This document shows, one piece after another, positions 47,881 through 60,653 of a DNA stretch of 64,000 bases. The position numbers and the translations under genes were made by a program. The DNA is taken from NCBI GenBank assembly GCA_963402885.1, contig OY727103.1, forward strand, positions 18,998,085 to 19,062,084, read 5' to 3'. Every line of letters begins with the position of its first letter. The first letter of the stretch is position 1. Origin of the DNA: Antedon bifida. Its lineage: Eukaryota; Echinodermata; Crinoidea; Comatulida; Antedonidae. The notes under the pieces were generated by a model, which worked only from the letters and a program-made list of their open reading frames with translations, was not told where the DNA came from and did not search any database.

Positions 47881-48560
47881 TGTCTCTAAGCATCAGGAAT
47901 GTCAAATACCTTGAAGATTGACTGGCGGGATTCTGGTATCATGGAGAAAACAGGCTGACAACCACTAAAAGGTTCCTTTATCAAAACCTTGGTTATTAAC
48001 AAACAAATGTTATTTTTAATATGCCTTTTCGGCATGGTTTTAATGGCTTTAAAGCCTTTTTTTGTGTTTATAAAATAAAGATGATCTTTCCCCAAATTAC
48101 ATTAGGCCTACTGATACATTTTCCTTATTGTCAGATGCATTTGGCTTGACTTTCTTTTTTTTAAGAACATGTATAATATGCGATAGGCAATGACAAAGCA
48201 GATTGGTAAGAAGGTTTTGGACAACATTATGGCCAATTCATTGTCAAACTTTGTCTTAAGCAAATGAAGGATTTCTTGAAGAAAATGTTTTAAAATTATT
48301 TTTAGTACGCTTTAATAAAGCATGAAGAGGCGGTTATGTATATCAACACATTTTTGTAATTGTCGAAATAATTGTGTTTTTTTTTATTCCAAGACCTTTC
48401 TGTATAAGTATTTGAGAAGTACTCTCTTGTATTCCCATTTCTTTTAGCAAAATCCTTAATTCCCTAAACTACTTACATAAAAACAATGGAATTCTATTTC
48501 TATAAAGTTTTATTTTGTGCTGAACCGTTGCCAATAGCAAGCAATTTCTTGAGATTATCA
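47881..48560 (-). pseudogene. Possible decayed coding relic of unknown family
   Basis: Minus-strand frames with coding-like composition follow one another: LRILLKEMGIQESTSQILIQ, FLQEILHLLKTKFDNELAIM, LSKTFLPICFVIAYRILYMF, LIKEPFSGCQPVFSMIPESR and QSIFKVFDIPDA before a stop at 47886. They are separated by stops and frame changes. One piece looks membrane-spanning. I do not recognise the family. Confidence 0.3.
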
Positions 48561-49439
48561 TATTGAACTCATTATTATCAGGCCTATACGTGACTATCTA
48601 TAATACGTAGTGCGTTTATAATGATTTTATATTATAATTCTTCACGTTCGTGTGTCTTGATCAATTGAAATGGACGATTATGTCAATGTTCACTGATATA
48701 CTGTAAAATATTTCCATTGTCATTTTAAAGATGTTGCTCTTTAAATATATAAGTGGGTAAAAGTTACTATTTCAAGAGAGAAACAACAAAGTGGACAGCT
48801 TACAATACAGAGATTAAAAAGTGATATAATAAAAAACAATACTTGTACATTTCCGATTGTTTACAATAATAGTAAATGTACGAGAAAGAACTAATCAGTG
48901 AGAATAAAACAGCTAAGCCAAGGATTATTTATACCGATTCAAATGCGAGATTGTCTTTTAAAGGATGGGTAATACAAAAATCAAACATAAGCCTACTTCC
49001 AATAACGAATTTGAATTATTATCAAATATTTAAAATTCATGACCCAATGCAACAACAACAAATTCACACACACACAAACACACTTATTAGCTCGTTATCT
49101 TTTCATAGGTAAATTATGAAAAATAATAATGAATGGGTCAACATGGGTTATGAACAAACTAATGCTACGTACACTACCTCCAATAGGATATACGTCCGGT
49201 AGGCTACACATGAAATAATGTGTTTTAGAGCTTGATATTTATCTTTTAAAAATGAAATTTAAAATAAAAAACATATCGCCTTTTTTGTTCTGTTCAAAGA
49301 ACTGGAATTCATAATGTATTATTACAGGCATTAAAGATAATTGTTCCCTGAATTTTGTGTTTATGTTTTATTTGAATATGACATTTTAATGTCACATAAA
49401 AGTTATTCACATTAGCCAAACATTTGATCAAAACTAAGT
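48561..49439. other. Intergenic, nothing recognised
   Basis: AT-rich. The 78-codon plus frame at 48876-49112 shows no family signature. Confidence 0.4.
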
Positions 49440-49650
49440 ATTTACCTGAAAAACTATAAATTAATACAAAAAATTGTCAAATTGGCTGAAAGTTAATGGG
49501 TTTTTGGTTGAATTTAAGCGTTTATTTTAACTTTTTATAAGTGAAACATTATTTTTATTTTTCTACTTAAGTGATTAACTTGATTAAAACTGCAAAATTA
49601 CCTATTTAAAATTGTTATTAATCTTCATGTTTTTGGGAGAGAATGTTTTT
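49440..49650. repeat. AT-rich interspersed repeat, copy 2
   Basis: Series TTTACCTGAAAAACTA, AATGGGTTTTTGGTTGAA, TTATTAATCTTCATG shared with 44800-45000. No terminal repeats were identified. Confidence 0.55.
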
Positions 49651-50908
49651 TCAGTGCACATACCTATTAATTATTGTTCAATGACATCTCTGTTATGACT
49701 GACAAATATCGATTGTACCAAAGAGCAATATCTTGTGCGTATGCACATGCCATGTTTGAACTACTTTTCTTGAAATGTTGAAATGTCATTCTAAAACTGA
49801 AATATGCTTGTTTATATTCTCTTTTCTATCGCTGGGTGCTATGAAATATTAAACTTCAACTGCCAAGTACTGTATACCATTACCGTCACGTGTAAGATAC
49901 AAATTAATTCTAATACACAACACAAATCTGAATAACCGTATTTAATCATTGAATACTAATAAAATCACCTTTGTATTCTTTTTTTCAACGTATGTATGGA
50001 CAGGTTTGAACCTGTATTGTGGTATATAAACACAACTATCTAATTTGTGATGATTTTAATACAGTTTACAATTATTTCCTTCCTACATTCTACAATCAGT
50101 TTTCAGATGTCATCTTAGAACCTGATATTTTCAAATTTAATTCGTCAATTCAACCTTATTTTTGGTTGGTCGAGTAACAGGTCGTCAGAGTCACATTTGA
50201 TGCCGGTCAATAGTCATTTATATTCAGTCAAGTAATTCATCGTAAGAAAGTCAGTATGCTGACAGAAAGTCAAACAGTTAAACCACCAATTCATTGTCAG
50301 TCAGTCAATTCATACTATCAGTTTACCGTCAGTTGAATATTAGTTGTAAGTTTATCAGTTTATAGGCCAGTCCTTTCACAGAGAGTCAAGCTATTTAGTC
50401 TTGCGGTCAGTTATGACAGTCATAGAAAACTTAATATTCAAAACAAACAACAATCAATTTACCTATATGTTTTTGTACAGTTTTATAACAAGGCTAAAAC
50501 ATTGTTTTAACTAAAAAGTATATGATTGTTTTATCAATTTCTAAAATTCAAGTTATTACAGATCATTAATTGTAAAGGCACCAAGCTGATGTATGCGTAA
50601 TATCTAAACAAATATGCATAATTTAGTATTTATTCTATTATATTTAAATAAATTTAAAATTGGTAAAATACTGTTTAGATAACTTATTTCTTATTTATGA
50701 ATGAATTGTGTATCTTTAACATTAGCAAATTATTAAACAGATTGTAGATATGTTATGGATTCGATGATATGAGTTTATTATTTTGAGTTAATGCATTTAA
50801 TGTATAAGATAATAGAATCGCCCATTACCAACTATCAATACCGCTTCCTTTGTAGCGTTTACTGATATGAAAATATTACAAATTTGGTTAAATGGAAGCA
50901 CAATAAAA
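49651..50908. other. 3' flank of Kazal gene 2
   Basis: AT-rich. The 50150-50420 stretch is unusually dense in degenerate GTCAGT / GTCAATT motifs (more than a dozen GTCA), suggesting a decayed simple-sequence array. Confidence 0.4.
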
Positions 50909-53900
50909 TCATTCGTCTAATCGGACTGTGTATTTGCGGTTGACAATGTAAAGTTTAACCTTTGGTACACATTGTTTAACTTCAACGTCAACCAGTGTAT
51001 TATCTCGTAAACTACACGCCTTCTTATCTAGTGCACACAAACTATCGTATATCTTTTTATCTGAGCCGCAAACTGGTTTGTATCCGTCTTCTGCGCAACG
51101 CATATCCTCACAGGGGTCGTCTTTAACTCTCAGTCGACCAACCATTGTGTCACCCGTCGGTTCAATCTTACACTCTCCTTCGTAGTCAATTTGCAAAAAG
51201 GGATTTTTATACAGACACGCCATCGATTCGATGATACAAGGGGATGGATAAGTCACGCCATCAATACCACACACAGGGCTGTATTCAATTGGACAACCTT
51301 CCACGCACTGTACATCGCTGTTCGGATCATGCCGTGGACCTGGGCCGGGTAGAGGTGTAGTGTATATAGGTGGTACTGGGGTTGTCGAGACGATACAACT
51401 TCCACCATACCATACTGTTAAATCGATGTCTTTCTGACATGCTACTGCGCGTAACACGCACGCACTCGGATATGTGACGTCATCAGTGCCACAGACGGGA
51501 TCGTATTCTAATGAGCATGTCTCGTCACATGGCGAAACCGTCAGTGGTGCTGTTGGTTGAGGATTTACTCTCGGTGCGCTTGTTGGTGGTCTTACTACAG
51601 TTGGTCTTTCTATTACTGGTCTTTCTATCGACGGACGTCTTGTAACTCGTGTAATTCTTCCTCTTGTTGATCGTACTGAAATAAAGAAAGGTTATACAGT
51701 AAAACAACAAACTTTACATTATTTTGCTTTGTTACAAAACATAGGCCCATATTGTACATTTGTAGCAAATTCAAAAGCAAATAATAAAGTAAGGAATAAA
51801 GTTAAACTTTTACTCAGATGGAATGTTTGTATATCTAAGTTTCGTTGTTCTGGCCAATTTTTTAAACATGTTTTACCTGTCAACATAGGTATATATGGAC
51901 GCTGTGTTGGCTGAGGAATTGGTCGTGGTTGAGGTCGTGGTTGAGGCTGGGGTCGTGGTTGAGGCTGGGGTCGTGGTTGAGGCTCCGGTCGTGGTTGAGG
52001 CTGGGGTCGTGGTTGGGGTCGCGGTTTAGGTTTAGTCCTCCGTCGAATACCTCCGATAACTTCGGTTGCTGGTGGTACATATATTCTTGTGACGCGCGGA
52101 ATATTTGTTACACGTGGTCGTACAAGGTCGAGATCTGTATTGATCACAGCTATGTTTCCCTGAACCACTCCGTCTTCTTCATCAGACTCATCAGAATTCA
52201 TGATTGGTCTTGGCTGGGAGTTGATATAACCTCTTTGACGACCGTTACTGCGTAAATTTTGAGTCGTCCCGCATGGTCCTTTTGATGCGACTGTTACTCC
52301 AGAGTTGCACTTAGTGGTTGTCAATTGGCACACAGACGAGTATGTTACTCCGTCTGTACCACACACTTGTCTCCCCGCCTCGCAATAATGTGTCAGATGA
52401 CATTCTATAATATTAAAGTGAATGTTTACGTTATTTTGGATAAATGTTGGATACTACATACTTGTAAAATTACATTATAATAAATGATTTATTACTTAAT
52501 AATGTTATTTAAGGTAATGTTGAAAGGTAATTATTTATGAAGTTTATAATACTATTCACACACATACACACACGAAGATCCATTCAAGCAATTTAGATTA
52601 GTTTTGTAATAATTCATTCATCTCTGTTAATGTATTATATGTATTATATTTTTGTGGTAATGAAAGGGTAACGATGGTAATGATCAAAAATAAGAAGCAT
52701 ATCTATGTTAACTTACGTGTAATGTACGGAGGACAACTTTCCTTAAGATAAATGAACTTAGATTCATTGTTGATACATTTACTTCGTTTAAATTCACACC
52801 CATTTCTGTATGTTCGTAAGTCGGAACCACAAACTGGTTTGTACTTGTTTCTACACTGAGTTGGACATCTATATTGTGCGTTTGTATATGTCGCCACTAC
52901 TTCTTCACCGTCATTATCATTGTATCTTCGTGAACTAAAATACCTTGTATACCCTGTGCGAAAAAATGAAAGACATTTTTAAAATAGCGTAAAAATAAAA
53001 ATGTCAACAAAATAGATTGTCTTCACCATTGTATTGAAAAACTTGAAAGTATGTGATGATGTAATAATTTTCTTGCAAATCAAATACAAAAAGTAATATA
53101 TTACATATCATACATCATTTTAATTATCCACACCATATCATCATCATCGTCGTCGTTATCATTAGGTCATGTATAGATTGTTTATCATCATCATCACCAC
53201 CACAATGTTGTCAAACTACAATTATGGTCTATAAAATATCATATCATCCTTTTTTTCGTAACAACACTGCCACATTCCCACAAACGTGTTTCCACGAATA
53301 ATGATGAACATTCTCCTCATGATTGACCTTTTTATAAACGCTTAAGTTTAACCGAATGTAGTTGTGTTATGGGTATACCGTTACTTCGAAGATTATGTAG
53401 TGACGTTTAAGATTATGTAGTGACGTTTAAGCAGAAGGAAGCGGATAATTTCCACCTTGTTAAAATATTTAGTGAATAAATTCACAAACTGCTATGCCGT
53501 ATGGTTTCAAAATCGTAACAACATTTCAAACGTAACTCTGACTTGCTCAATTGAATTAGCTAGGACTTTACTAAAATAATAAATAGAAGACTATTAAATA
53601 TATACAGATTATCTTTAGATATTGAAGGATTTAAGCTAAAGAGAAAGCCCATCAATCACATTCTATGAAACTGTACAATTTGTCTTTAAATAGTCAACTA
53701 GATGTTTTTGTTTTTTTTTGTTTTTTTTTAAATTTTCATTTCATTTCATTTATTTCAATATCATCATCGCAGCCTTAGCTGAATTACAAAGATATTTACA
53801 TTTTCTCAATATTAATATTATTGTTCTTATATTTGACAGACAACAATATTAATTATTTTAATTCTTATGCAAGGCATTTTGTTTAAATATGTATGTAATC

Positions 53901-54877
53901 ATATTTTAAATCAAGTTAGAACGTGCCAAAATGTATGTTATAGCAATACTTTTATAGCAATAATGTTTATCAACTAAATTCTATTTTATAGTGTAGACCA
54001 AAGACCATAGAAAGTACAGGTTAATCTATGCAATAAAATTGAAAAACAAAAAAACCCATTTGGAAAAACTACAATCATCTTTAGACACATTTCAAACAAT
54101 CTGAGTTAATTCAAACTGGACTGTTATGGTAGAAACTAATCGTTTGGGGTTCAAGAATCTTCTTTATGGAAATATATCTTCTTTTTTTTTACCATACGAA
54201 CAATTTCACAGAAAACTCTATCAAACACATAGCTACTTGAAATGATAACTATTTATATTACTAGGAATACAGTACTTAAAATATTCATAATACAAAACTA
54301 ACAATAATACAATAATAATGCTTTTACCAGTGATAATATTAATAGAAATAATAATTATAATTATTGTTGTATTTTAATGATCTATATTATTATTTTATAA
54401 TATCGTAGTTATTGTTTACCATGTCTTTAAATCTGTCACCCTCCCTAATATTGTCAAAATCAGATTGCAATTCAGTATGTTCTAGGCATACTGTTAGTTT
54501 TATTTTAAATAATACATATGAATACATTTGAAATCGTGTCGCAAAGTAAGCATCATATTCATACGCAACAAGTTTCCTCATCAAAATGAAAAATGAACAA
54601 GCAATATAATACAATAATACAGTATGTTGTTTGCAATAGTTGTCAAAATAAAACATTTGTTCTAGGTGTATACGATGATCACTGATTTTTTACTTGTAAA
54701 AATAATTTTCTGGAATAATATACAGTTAGTGGCCGTGTTAAAATGAAAGAAAAAACGATTAATATAGCATATCAGTTAACAGTTAATGTACATACCATTA
54801 TATTGGGCCTCGATGGTCTTTAGACTAAAAAGGTAACAAACAAGAAACAATAGGCTGGAGCAAACTTGGTACTGCAT
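50909..54877 (-). CDS. Secreted multi-Kazal protein 2 with an Arg-Pro-Gln repeat linker
   Basis: Exons on minus: 54796-54877 (signal peptide, CSSLLFLVCYLFSLKTIEA), 52717-52953, 51877-52404, 50909-51675. All junctions are phase 1; total 537 residues. Five Kazal domains, one in exon 2 (CPTQCRNKYKPVCGSD), one in exon 3 (VCGTDGVTYSSVC) and three in exon 4 (CDETCSLEYDPVCGTD, CVEGCPIEYSPVCGID, CAEDGYKPVCGSD). Predicted P1 residues by the C2+2 rule are Asn, Ala, Leu, Ile and Glu, so some could inhibit chymotrypsin- or elastase-like proteases. Exon 3 continues with an acidic SDESDEED stretch and a roughly 50-residue (PQPRPQ)n cationic repeat. Exon 4 opens with an Arg/Thr/Pro-rich linker. Extracellular; function beyond protease inhibition is not known. 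Confidence 0.87.
51911..52035. repeat. 18-bp coding minisatellite (Arg-Pro-Gln repeat)
   Basis: GTCGTGGTTGAGGCTGGG repeats, with variants, within exon 3 of Kazal gene 2. It encodes PQPRPQ on minus, and the opposite strand is also open. Confidence 0.9.
52954..54795. other. Intron 1 of Kazal gene 2
   Basis: Contains CAT-rich simple sequence near 53140-53210, a tandem 18-bp duplication GATTATGTAGTGACGTTTAA near 53390-53430, and a T-rich tract plus TTTATTTCAATATCATCATC at 53700-53770 that resembles a retroelement 3' tail. No exon recognised. Confidence 0.5.
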
Positions 54878-57800
54878 CACTTCCAAGGTGATTCGTTGTA
54901 AATATTGCAAAAAGTCAATAACCAGTTAATCGATTGATGTTTATTGTTGTCAAAAAATATTATCAGGCTAACTTCCTTCGTACATGATGTATATAATATT
55001 CTAGAAGAAACTCTGTTTAGCTACTAAACGCATTTGATAAATTACAACTTATATAGCGGAGACTCGTAGTCGAACTTCTTGTTTAGTTGGCACAATAAAA
55101 ACTTATGATAAACATAATGTCCCTTGTTACCCCCATACGTGTGTGTACATTTTCAGATGCATAGAAACACGCTTATTTTGTAAACGAACACTTCTCGCGG
55201 GAATTCTTCTCACATAAGGAAAATAATGACGTCTGATGTATGACACAAACCTAATGTGATAGATTCCCATATAAATAAATCAGATTATTTAAATTACTCA
55301 CTTGCAAAATGTGATGAGATGAAGGAAAGGGAGGGGGTTCTGTCTATTGATGTTCAATAATAAAGGTCAAAGGTCAGATCAAAAACAAAGGAAATAATAT
55401 GTATTTTTTTAATGTCACATTAAACGATGATGTCACATTTATATACGCTATCATCATTAACGAATTTTCGTTACAATAATAATAATACTACCGAATTTAT
55501 TAAATTTTGTATTATTTTTTGGTGATAGTGGTTTTTGGTTTGTGGCGGGTGACAAACATGTGACGTATACAGATGAACGATAATTACCGAAAGGGTTCAC
55601 TACTAAATTGTTCTAAACGTAGCCTATACTTAAGGTTAAATAGAGAGTGCAAATGTATGAAAAGGATAGCCTACAAAAATCTTCGGCACTATCGACTATT
55701 ATATATATATATATATATATAATATAAATGTTATTGTTTTATTGTGTAATATTTGTTCATTATTATGTATTGTCTTAAACTAGTTTTGAATAGCACATCC
55801 TGAATAGTAACACCTTTAGGTATGGGGAGGTGCACATCTAGAAATTCAGTTATTTCAAATTTTATTTATAAAGTATTTGCACGTATTTTAGGATTTGACT
55901 TTGACACATATGATCTGTTGTGCTTAGCTAGTTTTTATTTATTTCATAATTAATGATATTAAGAAAGTTTTATATAAGTTCAGTTTCTCTCGATCCAATA
56001 TGGCCGCATAACTATTTGGTCAGTAAGAAACTAATTTAATTATGTCATGTATGGTAAAATCCATCTTAAAGGGGAAATGTTAACTTGAAATGTGAACGGT
56101 ATTTGAACAGATTACACCAGTATTGCGTATCTGAGTATTGAAGACGTAAAGAGACCAATATCTGTATAACAAGATTATTATTTATTATTATAACATATTG
56201 AAAAAAATAAAATTATAGAAATTAATTATATAATTATTATTTTAATTAGAATAGCAGTCTACAGTATCAGACTCATTTAAATGCTGTATTATTTGAAGTA
56301 ATGTTATGTTAATAACATTTTTGTATTTAACACTTTTATTTTTTCACTAAATTCACAGAAATATAAAAATGTAAAACACATATGTTTTACCAATGTTGAG
56401 ATATCTTTTAAAGCATAACATATTGATCATATTGGCACATATCCTCGTATAGAAAGCAAAATAATGTATGTTTATCACAAAATAAAAGAATAATAGTTCA
56501 ACAGTAATATAAGGTATATTATTATATTAACATCTTTAACATGCGTCAACTATTATCTGTTTTAGGCTAATTTTGATTTCTAAACAAACACATTCAAAAT
56601 GGTTGTCGATGTTGGCCTACATTTGCCATTTTTGTTTAATAAAACGTTATAATAACTTATATTATACGAGAAATGTGAACGGCGAAGATTTCAATTAAGT
56701 GATAACGAAAGACATATTTTTATTATCAGAGAAAAATAGTCCCAAAAAAACAGCTTAGGCTCTGACCCTGAAAATATATTTTTATCCAGAATTTACCCAA
56801 TTATTATCGGCTAATTTATCATAGTTTAGTGCCACAACAACTGTTCAGATTTTGATGCCGAGTAAAATTGTGTATCTATCAACAATAACAAATTTCGTCA
56901 CGCTACATGCTGAGTCATTTTGGCAGACGGAAAAAAAAGTTTAGTATTTTGTGAAAACGATGGTCACGAGCCAAGTATTTTGTTTGTTCTCAAAAGTGCT
57001 TTGTTAGCCTACATCTAGGCAATATCATTATTTGAAACACATTTACGAAGCGTAAATATAACACAATTATAGATAGATAGATATTTATGTATGTAACTTG
57101 AATACATTCGCGTGGAAATGGAAATTTAACGAAATGAAAGATGGCACCGTTTTTTAAAAATAATAAAACAATAATAAAGAGTTTAATTGAATTCAGCGGA
57201 ACGAAAAAAGTGTGAATGTAGCTTTATAAGTAAAATATTTATAATTATTATACGAAATTTAGTTAATTTTATAGTATATATATTACCATTGTCAACCCAC
57301 CGGAGATTCATGAATTCGGAATACAAATGTCGTGTGTTTACAATGAAATATCGTGATAATGAAATGACACGGTCTACCAGGGTCGTTAATAGAAGTTGTC
57401 AACATTGAATTAGCATCGGTATAATCAGTCAAGATAAGAACTACTTAACTATAATTCAGACATCTAATCCTTTGAGATGAAATGAAGTAAAATGTATAAA
57501 TGAATCATGAACAGATTTGGACACTCTGTCTTGCCTCTGTGGAAATGTATAATAAATAATAATATTGCTATACAGTAGGCCTAACTTAATTCTATAATAA
57601 TGATGATTCTAAAACTAAATTCGAGTGTTTTTAAAAAGTTGACCTTTGATATGAAGCATACATGTCTCAAGTTTTCATTGACAATTGTTTGTTGGTTTCG
57701 AATTTATATCAGTCATACCATAATTCCACCATAAACATCGCGGGTAAGTTACGATGTGCAACTCTGGTGTCATGCTGACTCTTTATAAGGGTTTAGAGAA

Positions 57801-58734
57801 ATAAATAGCAGAATTTCTATTTGGAAAAAAGTAAAAAATATTCAGTCACAAATGAAGAGAGAGAGTCTCATTAAATAGTTCAACAGTCATGCATTCGGAC
57901 TTATAATTCTCTGACAGAATTACACTGTGCGTTATCTGATCGACTTAATCAAAGAATGGAAATCACAGACCTTGCATTTTACCGAGAGTACCCGGTGCAC
58001 CTAATTGGAAAATAATCTAGCGGGCGGTTCCATGTGCTTTCGCGTGTCTACCTTAATATGCAATAAGATGAATTTTAAAGTTAATCCTGCTCTGTTTTCT
58101 TATACAAATGAACAAAGTATTATGGAACAGTATTAATTTGAACAGATGGAAATTGAGTAATCTCCCTCTTCCATGATTGAGACATATCCAAGCACGCATT
58201 CAGATCTGTCAAGATAAAGTTTCGATTGCATTATTTTGTCCCTGCAGAGCATGCGCATCTGCAGCTCATTTGAGAATTAAGAGGTGTAACTCAAGTATAC
58301 TTAGCCTAACATAAATTGTACTTCAAAGCCGCCACAGACTTTCCACTTTGTCTAGACATCGAGTTTCGTTATTTCCGTTTCATAATGATTCGATCTCATT
58401 TTATCGTTCATTTGTATTCAATGTTATTTGTAATCAGCATTTTTTTATCTGTCTACTGTTCAATTTATCTGTTTGAATGCAGTTTACCCTCAGCAGCATG
58501 CTGTCATAATTTAAACTAGGTACATCTATTCGAGAATATAAATATTAATCCTAACATTATTTACAACTTCTTATTCATTTATTTATTTTAGTCGCCAATA
58601 CATAGTACAGTTGATTATGGCTAAGATCTTGCATCAATAAGATTAGATAACTGCAATTAATTCGATTTATGACTAACCAACTGATAATATACTCCTGACG
58701 AACAGTTCGTTCATGGTTCAACATTGTTACATGT
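54878..58734. other. Intergenic, no gene recognised
   Basis: AT-rich, with an (AT)n microsatellite at about 55700-55722. Frames such as 57187-57408 and 58316-58519 show no family signature. Confidence 0.4.
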
Positions 58735-58880
58735 GCAGTCGAACCTCCGTGACCGGCCATCTTCCTTAACGGCCGCACTTTCAAAAGCCTGTTTGTTCTT
58801 CTATCTAATTAGTGCATTTGGTGACTCCAGTAAGCGACCACCTCCCGTAAACGGCCGCGGCCACTTTTTGCCACCCGAAA
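58735..58880 (+). mobile_element. DNA-transposon end, pogo/Tigger-like
   Basis: CAGTCGAACCTCCGTGACCG opens a GC-rich stretch with AACGGCCGCACTTTC and TAAACGGCCGCGGCCAC. This resembles the CAGTCGAACCTC-type ends of pogo-like elements common in marine invertebrates (from memory). The opposite end was not found. Confidence 0.5.
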
Positions 58881-60645
58881 AATTTGTAATGACGTTTGAC
58901 AACAAAAATTTTGATACTTGTGCTTTATACATTAGCTTTATTCAAAGCAGCTTTTAAAAACATTCTGTGAAGAATATTCAAGTTTCTTTTTGTGTATACT
59001 GTATATAAGTCAAATGTTATCAAAACTACAGAAACGTACACAAAAGGGAATTGTTCCGAGTAGAACTGAAACATTTATTACCAGATCAATACTAGTATTA
59101 ATAATATATTTCTTATTATTTTTTATTGAAGTTAACGTTCATAATTATATAGTTTTTAATTTAATTTCATCCGTAAAACAGAAAATTGAAATTAAATAAA
59201 AGTGGACCGAGGCTACAAAGGGAAACAGTTAGACAATTTCTAAACAAAATAGAAAAATAAAATAAGAATAAAACCATATATAATAATAATATATAATATA
59301 ACAAAATACCTATACAATTAAATGTTCTTGGCTCTGTTAGTATTTAATCATTATTATACTTTATTTATTAAAAAACATTCCACATTAGTTGCAACAAATT
59401 ACAACTCATTGCCAATGACCAGATTGCGTGTAACTTTTACATGCACAAAACACCAAAATATGAATGCAATACAAGATGTTTGTGTATTGCATGCACATAC
59501 TTATTGGTACAAAGATGATAACCATATTAGGAAGAATCGAATTCAGAGTAGATGTGTATAAAACAACGTTATATTCTTTGCCAAATAAAATTCCCCAAAC
59601 AATTTTAGAATTGGACTTCTATTGCAAACAATCACCGGAAACACTATTGAAAATCTTATATAAAATCGAACTGTTGATCAACAACTACAATCTATTTGGT
59701 TTCTGATTCAAATAGTATCGTTAGGTAGCCTATAATTGCGGTAAGGTAGTCTTTCATTTTTATTTAACCTTATATTTTACTGATATTAGATCAGTTATTG
59801 AATATGCATACCCTGGTTCACTGGCTTAAATAACAACGTGCAGTTAGGTTCATGCTTCTGGGGTCCCGGGGCCAGGGACTACACCGGGCTTTCCAGTTGA
59901 CCGATTGCTGGGGATTAGCAGGAGGTACCTCACTAAACAGAAGTCAGAGAGACACCGTCTATATCACGTTATTTCCCAAAAATACAACCGCAGACACAGC
60001 AAATCTTTCTCAACACCTTTCACTCGAACTAACAGATCTGGAAATGTCATCATCAACTTCGGACTATCACATGAATGGTGATTGGGTCGGTGCCTCTTAC
60101 ATGATTGTCCTGCCTGTTTAATTAATCTTTCCACTTTTGAAATTTTTTTGGAGAGATGAGCAATTGTATTTTTTTACATTATTTTGTTATTGTAAATAGA
60201 AAGTCAGAATAATTTTAAAGATCAATTAGTTTATTGCCTCTTCAATCTTTTGATGTAGGCCTATTATTGAAGAGATGAGCAATTGTATTTATTATATTTA
60301 TTATCGTAGATTGTATTAGGCCTACTGATATTTTTTATTTTACTTTGTTGTCGAAAGAAGAAATTTGAATATTGAATATTTTTGTTGTCAAACGTTGTTT
60401 TGGAGCAATTTACCTTTAAAAGCAGCATATTTTCAATACTGTCTAGTATCATACGAAAATACCGTGATAACATTTATTCCAAATGTATCGTATGAAAATA
60501 TCATAGGTAGTCAATAACCTAACCTTACATAATACAAGCATCAAGCATGTGATACACAACATGCTTATTACGGACTTTTTCTTGATACTGAGCAAATACT
60601 AGTGTCAAATGTACATTTAAAACATTATAATTATTTTACTTTCAG
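58881..60645. other. Intergenic upstream of Kazal gene 3
   Basis: The 89-codon frame at 59852-60121 lies in a less AT-rich patch but has no domain. AGATGAGCAATTGTATT occurs twice (near 60155 and 60273). TTTTACTTTCAG at 60634-60645, just before the first coding exon, suggests a spliced 5' UTR. Confidence 0.4.
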
Positions 60646-60653
60646 TCCAGAAG

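Noticed and set aside
54390..54656. 88-codon minus frame inside the Kazal gene 2 intron
   Set aside because: Not flanked by phase-matching splice sites and not Kazal-like.
59852..60121. 89-codon plus frame upstream of Kazal gene 3
   Set aside because: No signal peptide, domain or splice linkage to the downstream gene; composition is unremarkable.
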